From contig CALKVC010000219.1 in assembly GCA_937996595.1 (NCBI GenBank), positions 1-8,716 of the forward strand: DNA of 8,716 bases, read 5' to 3'. A program made the position numbers and the translations under genes. The notes beneath the pieces were generated by a model, which saw nothing but the letters and a program-made list of their open reading frames with translations, ran no database searches and was not told the DNA's origin. This stretch comes from an uncultured Chitinophagaceae bacterium. Its GTDB lineage: Bacteria > Bacteroidota > Bacteroidia > Chitinophagales > Chitinophagaceae. How positions within the stretch are numbered: position 1 is the stretch's first letter; every line of letters begins with the position of its first letter. This document shows positions 1 to 5,192 of this stretch, one piece after another.

Positions 1-40
1 CGCGGAGACGCTAAGTTGTTAAAGATTTTGCGTCACCGCG
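1..40. repeat. Imperfect inverted repeat / hairpin downstream of plsX
   Basis: Bases 1-11 (cgcggagacgc) and 30-40 (gcgtcaccgcg) are inverted copies with one mismatch, separated by an 18-base AT-rich loop. The arms are far more GC-rich than their surroundings. The hairpin starts about 21 bases past the plsX stop on the minus strand, so it could be a transcription terminator or a 3' stabilising structure. No T-tract is visible because the window ends there. The gcggagacgctaag wording resembles dispersed palindromic intergenic repeats that I recall from Bacteroidota genomes, which is an alternative reading. The arms may extend beyond position 1. Confidence 0.55.
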
Positions 41-61
41 GTCTTAACGGTAAAAATTATT

Positions 62-1015
62 TTAAGCGGGAACAGTAAAACTTTCCTTGATCTTGCCTGT
101 AAGATCTGTTTCTATCATCAATGCAGCAATTCGTATCATATTCTTAAAAGCTGTGGCATGAGAAATGCCATGGCCGATGATAACAGGTTTGGCTACGCCC
201 AACACGGGAACGCCGCCATATTTTTCAAAATCAAAGCGTTCAAAATGTTCATCCATGATCTTTCGCCTTTTTGCAATGTCATGAATGCTTTCTGCCAGTT
301 TAAGCACCACATTGCCGGTAAATCCTTCACAAACGAGTACATCTGCTTTATTGGTTAGAATGTCGCGGCCTTCAATATTTCCTATGAAATGCAGTTGGTT
401 ATTGTTTTTCAGCAGGGGATAGGTTGCCTGTGCCAGGATATTGCCTTTTCCTTCTTCTTCTCCTAAATTCACCAGGCCTACTTTGGGGGATGCTATTTTC
501 AGGATATGTTTGGCAAACAGCGAACCCAGCATGGCAAACTGGTTAAGGTTCTCCGGTTTGCAATCTGCATTGAGGCCCACATCAACCAGCAAACCCAGGC
601 TTCCGTCTTCCCTGGGCATGTATCCGCCAATGGTTGGGCGCAAAACGCCTTCAATGGTTTTGATGCTGAATAAGGCGCCAACCATCATGGCTCCCGTATT
701 GCCGGCACTGATAAACGCATCCGTTTTCCCTTCAGCAAGCAACCGGAAACCCACAGCAATGGACGATTCTTTTTTTTCTTTCAATGCCTTGGTGGGATGT
801 TCATGCATTTCAATGATTTCGGGTGCATGAATTATTGAATATGCATCAGCGGGAATATCATGTGCCGATACATGTGCTGAAATCTTTTCCTTATCACCAA
901 TCATCACCAGGTGTATATGGTCCTTTTTATTCTCTGCAAAAAAAAGTTCTGCTCCCTTAACTGCTTCCAGCGGAGCAAAATCACCACCCATCATGTCCAG
1001 CCCGATCCTGATCAT
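62..1015 (-). CDS. plsX: Phosphate acyltransferase PlsX
   Basis: PlsX converts acyl-ACP and phosphate into acyl-phosphate, the acyl donor that PlsY uses for the first step of phospholipid synthesis. It is a peripheral membrane enzyme. The 317-residue length is normal for the family. Family signatures visible in order are DMMGGD (about 7-12, the DAMGGD motif), an SAGNTGA motif (103-109), NLGEEEGKGN (183-192), NIEGRDI (213-219), CEGFTGN (229-235) and the C-terminal YGGVPVLGV region with GHGIS (266-285). The start is ATG at 1015-1013. There is no clear Shine-Dalgarno, as is usual in Bacteroidota. It is the third gene of the DUF177-rpmF-plsX cluster, and fabH normally follows, which here would lie outside the window. 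A hairpin with a T-tract lies between rpmF and plsX, so plsX expression may be attenuated relative to rpmF. The identification is secure. Confidence 0.97.
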   Translation of the reverse strand: MIRIGLDMMGGDFAPLEAVKGAELFFAENKKDHIHLVMIGDKEKISAHVSAHDIPADAYSIIHAPEIIEMHEHPTKALKEKKESSIAVGFRLLAEGKTDAFISAGNTGAMMVGALFSIKTIEGVLRPTIGGYMPREDGSLGLLVDVGLNADCKPENLNQFAMLGSLFAKHILKIASPKVGLVNLGEEEGKGNILAQATYPLLKNNNQLHFIGNIEGRDILTNKADVLVCEGFTGNVVLKLAESIHDIAKRRKIMDEHFERFDFEKYGGVPVLGVAKPVIIGHGISHATAFKNMIRIAALMIETDLTGKIKESFTVPA

Positions 1016-1025
1016 AGATTCTTCA

Positions 1026-1086
1026 TTTAAAAAAAATTAAAAATTCCAAAACCAGGGTTGAAGTTACTCAATCCTGATTTTGGAAT
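1026..1086 (-). terminator. Hairpin plus T-tract between rpmF and plsX (terminator or attenuator)
   Basis: Bases 1043-1061 and 1068-1086 form a nearly perfect inverted repeat: 14 bases at the outside with one mismatch, one further mismatch, then a 4-base inner stem, around the hexaloop 1062-1067. Read on the minus strand, the direction of transcription, the hairpin follows the rpmF stop by about 25 bases. It is followed at once by a T-rich run (1026-1042), which is the layout of an intrinsic terminator. It lies inside what is otherwise a conserved co-transcribed cluster, so partial read-through into plsX is likely. Confidence 0.72.
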
Positions 1087-1111
1087 CAAAATCTTTAATG
1101 GATAAAAAATA

Positions 1112-1306
1112 TTAAGCTTTCAGCGGCGCTTTTTCAGCAACTACCTTTCCTTTGTAATACAATTTACCTTCGCTTACGTGTGCACGGTGGCGTACATGTG
1201 TTTCGCCGGTTGTACCATCTACGCTCAGGGTTGGTTCGGTAGCTTTATAATGTGTCCTTCTTTTTGCACTGCGTTGCTGTGAATGACGCCTTTTTGGATT
1301 TGGCAT
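1112..1306 (-). CDS. rpmF: 50S ribosomal protein L32, cysteine-free type
   Basis: This is a structural protein of the large ribosomal subunit. The 64-residue product begins MPNPKRRHSQQRSAKRRTHY, the classic L32 N-terminus that is rich in Arg, Lys and His. It continues with a TGETHVRHRAHVSEG segment and KLYYKGKVV. Many L32 proteins bind zinc through two Cys pairs in the middle. None of those cysteines is present here, so this is a zinc-independent (C-minus) form. The ATG at 1306-1304 is the only sensible start. It lies between DUF177 (95 bases upstream, separated by a heptamer array) and plsX, the standard ribosome/lipid cluster. The hairpin just downstream suggests that a good share of transcripts end after rpmF. 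Confidence 0.96.
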   Translation of the reverse strand: MPNPKRRHSQQRSAKRRTHYKATEPTLSVDGTTGETHVRHRAHVSEGKLYYKGKVVAEKAPLKA

Positions 1307-1352
1307 GACTTGCTATTTTTAAATTTTAAATTTTCTATTCTAATGTTCTTAT

Positions 1353-1385
1353 AAAAGATAAACCCTTCCAACCTTCAACTTCAAA
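1353..1385 (-). promoter_or_regulatory. Weak candidate internal promoter upstream of rpmF
   Basis: On the minus strand TATCTTTT (1360-1353) matches the Bacteroidota -7 consensus TAnnTTTG at all but the last base. A TTTG (1385-1382) lies 21 bases upstream, within a plausible -33 spacing. That TTTG is supplied by the adjacent heptamer repeat. The match is imperfect and the region is AT-rich, so chance is a real possibility. Confidence 0.25.
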
Positions 1386-1402
1386 CCTCAAACCTCAAAC
1401 CT
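1367..1402. repeat. TCAAACC heptamer tandem array abutting the DUF177 stop codon
   Basis: Three perfect head-to-tail copies of tcaaacc occupy 1381-1401. They are preceded by degenerate ttccaac / ttcaact units from about 1367. The last unit overlaps the DUF177 stop codon (complement of 1401-1403). In the sense of the operon transcript the array reads GGTTTGA repeats between the DUF177 stop and rpmF. The unit resembles those of the larger array at 4389-4468. Confidence 0.75.
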
Positions 1403-1943
1403 AATTCTCCTTAAACTTATCCAACCCTTTCCAAAGCGTATTGGCATTGTGCTCAATCTGCTTAGCTTCCATTTCTTTCAGTTTTTCCAGCACTTCTTTG
1501 TTGCATTGCGGACCGCCCATCTGTTCGGGGCTGCACATGCGTTGCATCGGTAAGCTCAGCATTACGAATTCATAAATCCAGTCGCTCACGTCAAGGTGGC
1601 TTTCCGTCCTGGAAATATAGAAAACATCCGGATCTTCTTCCTGGAGGTTCATCTCTTCCGGGTTATCAACCAGTTTTACCAGCATCCTGAACTCGTCCCA
1701 TAAATCCAGGGTTAACGGATTGCCGCAACGGTCGCAGGTTACATCCGTTTTACCGCCAATCTCAAACCTGAGCAGCATGAAACCGGTGTTTTTTTCAAGT
1801 TGCAGTTTTACATTGGCTGCAGCATTGGAAAAATCATTGGCCCCTTTTTCAATAAAGAACTTATCGGTTAAATCATAATTAAACTCATGGATACCGGGCT
1901 TCAATCCCACAAAAGCAATCTCAAATGCCCGCCTGTTAGCCAT
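1401..1943 (-). CDS. yceD: DUF177/YceD family protein (23S rRNA accumulation protein type)
   Basis: Members of this family are encoded next to rpmF and are linked in bacteria and plastids to 23S rRNA accumulation and large-subunit assembly. With the start at 1943 the product has 180 residues. The hallmark is CDRCGNPL (about residues 70-77) followed by a hydrophobic strand. A second pair, CSPEQMGGPQC (about 137-147), could complete a four-cysteine metal site, which is an inference. An in-frame TTG at 1967-1965 would add eight residues. I reject it because that TTG is part of the TACCTTTG promoter box, so it would lie upstream of the transcript start, and ANRRAFEIAFVGLKPG is a good family-like N-terminus. 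It is the first gene of the DUF177-rpmF-plsX cluster. The family call is secure and the exact molecular role is not established. Confidence 0.92.
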   Translation of the reverse strand: MANRRAFEIAFVGLKPGIHEFNYDLTDKFFIEKGANDFSNAAANVKLQLEKNTGFMLLRFEIGGKTDVTCDRCGNPLTLDLWDEFRMLVKLVDNPEEMNLQEEDPDVFYISRTESHLDVSDWIYEFVMLSLPMQRMCSPEQMGGPQCNKEVLEKLKEMEAKQIEHNANTLWKGLDKFKEN

Positions 1944-1964
1944 TGCGTTCTGTTTAAAGGACGG

Positions 1965-1972
1965 CAAAGGTA
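1965..1972 (-). promoter_or_regulatory. Bacteroidota -7 promoter box for the DUF177-rpmF-plsX cluster
   Basis: The minus strand reads TACCTTTG, a full match to the Bacteroidota housekeeping consensus TAnnTTTG, 21 bases upstream of the ATG at 1943. No clear TTG -33 element is found 19-21 bases further upstream. An AT-rich dyad occupies that position instead. The predicted 5' leader would be only about 10-17 bases. Confidence 0.6.
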
Positions 1973-1987
1973 AGTGAAAATTATGAA

Positions 1988-2017
1988 TTATACTGTATAA
2001 ATAGCCAGATTTTATAC
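1988..2017. promoter_or_regulatory. Dyad half-site cluster in the divergent promoter region
   Basis: Three TTATAC-type half-sites are present: ttatac (1988-1993), gtataaa (1995-2001, inverted) and tttatac (2011-2017). The first two form a perfect 6+1+6 palindrome. The second and third form a perfect 7-base inverted repeat with a 9-base spacer. The cluster covers the expected -33 position of the minus-strand promoter and lies 44 bases upstream of the DUF3810 start. It could be a repressor operator, but the AT-rich composition makes chance dyads likely. Confidence 0.3.
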
Positions 2018-2060
2018 TTTACGTAGTTATAATAAGCGCCATTTATTAATTTTAATATCT

Positions 2061-3149
2061 ATGAAACTTAACAGGAAAGGGATTATAGTTATTGTTTTGA
2101 TGGTCATCTGCCTGATCCTGCATATGTATGGATTGGATGAAAACAGGGTGGAAAGCAGTTACAGTAACCGGTTTTATCTGCCGCTATCCCGTTTTCTGAG
2201 GCAGATAACAGGAATATTACCGTTTAGTATCGGGGATATTTTATATGGCTTGCTGGCGGGATGGTTAATTTGGCAGGTGGTTCTGTTTTTCCGGCATGTG
2301 TTTAAAAAGGGGGACAGGTTATTAAAATGGACATATTACCGGAAGGCTGGTTACCGGTTCTTGCTGTTTTGTTGTTCTATATATATAGTATTCAATACCT
2401 TATGGGGTATTAATTATAACCGAAAAGGCATTGGTTACCAGCTTGGGCTGGAAAAGAGTTCCTATTCCAATGAAGAACTCAATACCATCAACCGGTTACT
2501 TTGTGATAAAATAAATGACTGTAAAAGCCAATTGGAAAAACAGCATCCGGGTTATCCCGGTAACCGGGAATTATTTGATATGGTTGGGCTTGCTTACCGG
2601 AAACTGGAAACCGGTTACCCTTTTTTAAAATATGAACCACTGTCCTTAAAAGCATCCATGTGGGGATGGTTGGGAAATTATACCGGGTTTACGGGTTATT
2701 ATAACCCATTTACCGGGGAAGCACAGGTTAATACTACCATTCCCCGGTTTCTGCATCCGTTTATTGCCTGTCATGAAGTGGCACACCAACTTGGATATGC
2801 AAAAGAAAATGAAGCCAGTTTTGTTGGTTATATGGCGGCAAAAGCATCAGGAAATGCCTTGCTGCAATATTCTACCTATCTCGATTTATTTATACATGCT
2901 AACAGGAATCTTTTTTACGCTGATTCAGTTTCTGCAAATAATTATCGTAATTCTTTATCTGCGGCTGTAATCGCCGATCTGAAAACATGGGCTGAGTTCA
3001 ACCGAAGCCACCGAAGTTTCGTAGAGCCGTTGATTTCATGGATATATGATAAATACCTGAAGGGAAACAGGCAACCAGAAGGATTATTAAGTTATGATGA
3101 GGTTACTGGTTTCATCATCAATTACTATAAGAAATTTGGGGAAATTTAA
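2061..3149 (+). CDS. DUF3810 family membrane-anchored zinc metallopeptidase-like protein
   Basis: This is a 362-residue protein with hydrophobic, probably membrane-spanning segments near residues 8-22, 59-79 and 98-114, and a larger soluble C-terminal part. The C-terminal domain carries HEVAH (238-242) followed by QLGYAKENEAS. This fits the gluzincin pattern of HExxH with a downstream Glu ligand (Glu249 or Glu251). The preceding WGWLGNYTGFTGYYNPFTGE segment is also characteristic of DUF3810. Substrate and physiological role are unknown; proteolysis at the membrane is inferred from the motif. The ATG at 2061 directly precedes a basic residue pair and the first hydrophobic segment. The tspO-like gene follows within 50 bases on the same strand, so they may be co-transcribed. 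I found no convincing -7 box for this gene. Confidence 0.88.
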   Translation: MKLNRKGIIVIVLMVICLILHMYGLDENRVESSYSNRFYLPLSRFLRQITGILPFSIGDILYGLLAGWLIWQVVLFFRHVFKKGDRLLKWTYYRKAGYRFLLFCCSIYIVFNTLWGINYNRKGIGYQLGLEKSSYSNEELNTINRLLCDKINDCKSQLEKQHPGYPGNRELFDMVGLAYRKLETGYPFLKYEPLSLKASMWGWLGNYTGFTGYYNPFTGEAQVNTTIPRFLHPFIACHEVAHQLGYAKENEASFVGYMAAKASGNALLQYSTYLDLFIHANRNLFYADSVSANNYRNSLSAAVIADLKTWAEFNRSHRSFVEPLISWIYDKYLKGNRQPEGLLSYDEVTGFIINYYKKFGEI

Positions 3150-3195
3150 ACAATTGGTTGCTGAACCCTTTTGGTAAATGGATGTTATGATAATT

Positions 3196-3666
3196 ATGAA
3201 AGCAACCTATAAATTAATCATATCAATACTCATTCCACTTGCAATTGGATCCCTGGCCGGTTTATTTACATCATCATCTGTAAATGGCTGGTATACAACG
3301 CTCGTAAAACCTTCATTTAATCCGCCTAACTGGTTGTTTGCACCGGTATGGACTTCCCTATACATCTTGATGGGCATTGCCTTTTTTCTAATTTGGAAAT
3401 CGAAGGTAAATGAAGTGGTGAAAAGGACAGCAATTTCATTATATATAATTCAATTAGCCCTCAATTTTTGCTGGTCGTTTATTTTCTTTTATGCACATCA
3501 GCCCGGGTGGGCATTGGTTGATATTATATTGCTGTGGATTTTCATCTTCTTAACGATCTTATGGTTTGGAAAGATTTCCACCGTATCGGCCTGGTTACTG
3601 GTTCCGTATATATGCTGGGTAAGTTTTGCAACCGTGTTAAATTATGCCATCTGGAAATTAAATTAA
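3196..3666 (+). CDS. tspO: TspO/MBR family tryptophan-rich membrane protein
   Basis: This is a five-helix integral membrane protein related to bacterial TspO and the mitochondrial translocator protein, which bind porphyrins and other hydrophobic ligands. Family motifs, numbered from the upstream ATG at 3178, are KPSFNPPNWLFAPVWT (44-59), LYILMGIA (61-68), the QLALNFCWSFIFF helix (92-104) and PYICWVSFATVLNYAIW (143-159). The density of Trp is typical. Three in-frame ATGs occur at 3178, 3187 and 3196. I prefer 3196 because the family usually begins MK just before the first helix. The 3178 start would add MDVMII, and upstream sequence does not decide between them. It is closely linked to the DUF3810 gene. 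Its ligand is not known; haem/porphyrin handling or stress signalling is only family precedent. Confidence 0.93.
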   Translation: MKATYKLIISILIPLAIGSLAGLFTSSSVNGWYTTLVKPSFNPPNWLFAPVWTSLYILMGIAFFLIWKSKVNEVVKRTAISLYIIQLALNFCWSFIFFYAHQPGWALVDIILLWIFIFLTILWFGKISTVSAWLLVPYICWVSFATVLNYAIWKLN

Positions 3667-3790
3667 TCAACCCATCTTCCAATCACCCCATCTCCAAATC
3701 TCCAAATCAATTCATCTCCAAATCTCCCAATCAAATAATCTCCAAATCAACTCATCTCCAAATCTCCAAATCAAATAATCTCCAAATCAA
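3667..3790. repeat. ATCTCCAA-type tandem array with 40-base higher-order unit between tspO and dcd
   Basis: The whole convergent gap is made of catctccaaatc, tccaaatcaa and aataatctcc words. Two 38-base segments starting at 3713 and 3753 (period 40) differ at a single base, and a shorter, more degenerate copy precedes them from about 3671. The right end runs into dcd: its stop codon (complement of 3787-3789) is part of the last aaatcaa unit. The array has no self-complementary arms, so it is not an obvious terminator for either gene. It has no unique spacers, so it is not CRISPR. Confidence 0.85.
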
Positions 3791-4323
3791 AACTTATTCT
3801 TCCACATCATGCTTTCAACAGGTTTATCTGGCTGGCCACTGTATTTAGCATTTTTCTTTTCATTGTATTTCACTTCTATGTCGCCATCTACCGGAAAGTA
3901 AATCAGTTGTCCGATGGGCATGCCTTTATATACCCGCACCGGTTGTTTTACTGAAATTTCCAGTGTCCAGTTCCCGCAAAAACCCACATCACCCTTACCC
4001 GCTGTGGCGTGTATATCTATACCCAGCCTGCCGGTAGATGATTTTCCTTCCAGGAATGGCACATGGGCATGTGTTTCTGTGTATTCTTCCGTAACGCCCA
4101 GGTAAAACATGTGCGGATGCAGAAGAATACCTTCATCCGGAATTTCAAAATGTACGATCTTATTGTGTTTTTTTGCATCCAGTTCTGCATGTTCATAGGT
4201 AGCCAGGTTTTTGCCCAGGTGAACATCATAACTGTTGCTGCCAAGGAATTCCCTGTTATAAGGCACAATTTTGATTGTTCCTTTTTCAATTTCTTCCAGT
4301 ATCCGCGAATCACTTAATATCAT
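3787..4323 (-). CDS. dcd: dCTP deaminase
   Basis: This enzyme deaminates dCTP to dUTP, feeding dUMP and then dTMP synthesis in the cytoplasm. The 178-residue length fits the trimeric dCTP deaminase/dUTPase superfamily. Motifs in order are GSNSYDVHLG (28-37), LEGKSSTGRLGID (91-103) with the Ser/Arg pair used for nucleotide contacts, the strand with catalytic Glu at NWTLE (Glu122), GQLIYF (138-143) and the C-terminal KYSGQ (160-164) that closes over the substrate. The ATG at 4323-4321 gives the usual MILSD start. It is a single-gene unit, convergent with tspO and divergent from the phosphopantetheinyl transferase. Its stop codon is built from the neighbouring tandem repeat. I cannot tell from sequence whether it is purely a deaminase or also has dUTPase activity, as some relatives do. 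Confidence 0.95.
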   Translation of the reverse strand: MILSDSRILEEIEKGTIKIVPYNREFLGSNSYDVHLGKNLATYEHAELDAKKHNKIVHFEIPDEGILLHPHMFYLGVTEEYTETHAHVPFLEGKSSTGRLGIDIHATAGKGDVGFCGNWTLEISVKQPVRVYKGMPIGQLIYFPVDGDIEVKYNEKKNAKYSGQPDKPVESMMWKNKF

Positions 4324-4388
4324 TGATCAGATGGTTTATTACTTTTAAACAGATATATGCAATAAAATACTTTCTAATTATACCACAA

Positions 4389-4468
4389 CCTTTAAACCTT
4401 AAACCTTTAAACCTTTAAACCTTAAACATCAAACATCAAACATCAAACATCAAACATCAAACATCAAA
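4389..4468. repeat. Heptamer/octamer tandem array between dcd and the phosphopantetheinyl transferase
   Basis: There are two adjoining blocks. Bases 4389-4426 contain five units alternating cctttaaa (8) and ccttaaa (7). Bases 4427-4468 contain six perfect copies of catcaaa. The array sits in the 209-base divergent gap, 65 bases upstream of dcd and 64 bases upstream of the plus-strand gene, so copy-number change would alter the spacing of both 5' regions. The remaining gap sequence is AT-rich, and I found no convincing promoter box in it. Confidence 0.9.
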
Positions 4469-4532
4469 CTATTTATAGTAATTTGTAAAAGTAATTTTTT
4501 CAATTTTTAATTTTCATCATTCTGATTTTATA

Positions 4533-5174
4533 ATGCCACTGGTTTATCAACAAAATATCAACGAATCAACCAGGCTCGCAGTTTGGCATATCACTGAACC
4601 GGAAATTTTTTTTCTCGAAAAAGTTCCTTTAACAGGAAATATCAGCCATCCGCATAAGAGGTTGCAACACCTGGCCGGACGTTACCTGCTGCCTGTGTTG
4701 TTTGATGACTTTCCGCTAGCGCTTATCAGGATTGCAGATACAAGAAAACCGTTTTTACAGGGCGATCCATTTCATTTTTCCATTTCGCACAGCGGTGAAT
4801 ATGCTGCCGCTATTGTGAGCAGACGGAACAGGGCAGGGGTTGATATAGAAACTGTTTCCGAAAAGGTGGAACGGGTGGTTCATAAGTTCCTGTCAGATTC
4901 AGAACAGGGAATGATACATGCTCTGGCTGAAAATAAAGGTGGTATTTCAAACCGCAGAAACCTGTTAACACTGGCCTGGAGCGTAAAGGAAACCATGTAT
5001 AAATGGTATGGTGATGAAGCGGTTGATTTCATTGATCACCTGGAGATAGCATGTATTGAAGCAACAGATAACCAGTTTTCCGTTGATTGTGTGTTTAAAA
5101 AAGACGTTTCAACTGATCTGAAAGTGAATGGCCTGTTTTTTAACGGCAATTTCCTAACGTGGCTGGTTACCTGA
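4533..5174 (+). CDS. 4'-phosphopantetheinyl transferase (Sfp-type superfamily)
   Basis: This enzyme transfers the 4'-phosphopantetheine arm from coenzyme A to a conserved serine of a carrier protein, turning apo-ACP or a peptidyl/polyketide carrier into the holo form. The 213-residue length is close to that of Sfp-type enzymes. Motifs seen are KPFL (72-75), FSISHSGEYAAA (82-93) with the CoA-contacting His, AGVDIE (101-106) with the Mg-binding Asp104 and Glu106, and LAWSVKETMYKW (147-158) with Glu153 and Lys152. All key residues are intact. No carrier protein, polyketide or peptide synthetase gene is in the window, so the partner is unknown. It may be the main fatty-acid ACP, since many Bacteroidota use an Sfp-like enzyme for this. 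The start ATG at 4533 has an AT-rich leader and no Shine-Dalgarno. It is convergent with the SAM hydrolase gene, with only 18 bases between stops and no visible terminator. Confidence 0.92.
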   Translation: MPLVYQQNINESTRLAVWHITEPEIFFLEKVPLTGNISHPHKRLQHLAGRYLLPVLFDDFPLALIRIADTRKPFLQGDPFHFSISHSGEYAAAIVSRRNRAGVDIETVSEKVERVVHKFLSDSEQGMIHALAENKGGISNRRNLLTLAWSVKETMYKWYGDEAVDFIDHLEIACIEATDNQFSVDCVFKKDVSTDLKVNGLFFNGNFLTWLVT

Positions 5175-5192
5175 AGAAATGGGTGCAATCCC

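Noticed and set aside
441..830. 129-codon open frame on the plus strand
   Set aside because: It lies wholly antisense to plsX, whose motifs are unmistakable, and its translation shows no recognisable domain.
1012..1026. Four-codon frame on the minus strand overlapping the plsX ATG by an ATGA junction
   Set aside because: It is too short to distinguish from chance in an AT-rich leader, with no ribosome site or conservation visible. Translational coupling remains possible but unsupported.
2028..2033. TATAAT box upstream of the DUF3810 gene
   Set aside because: The organism appears to use the TAnnTTTG-type promoter, and no suitable -35 lies at proper spacing. AT-rich sequence gives such hexamers by chance.
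3534..3848. 104-codon plus-strand frame with a repeated ISKSPNQ-like peptide
   Set aside because: It starts inside tspO in another frame, and its repetitive part is just the translation of the ATCTCCAA tandem array.
4389..4468. CRISPR array or plant-telomere-like (CCCTAAA) repeat
   Set aside because: Units are 7-8 bases with no unique spacers, so it is not CRISPR. The likeness to telomere repeats is superficial, since the flanking genes are bacterial and units vary between CCTTAAA and CCTTTAAA.
5175..5192. Bidirectional terminator between the convergent phosphopantetheinyl transferase and SAM hydrolase genes
   Set aside because: The 18-base gap and flanks show a direct repeat (ttacctg) but no inverted arms or T-tract.
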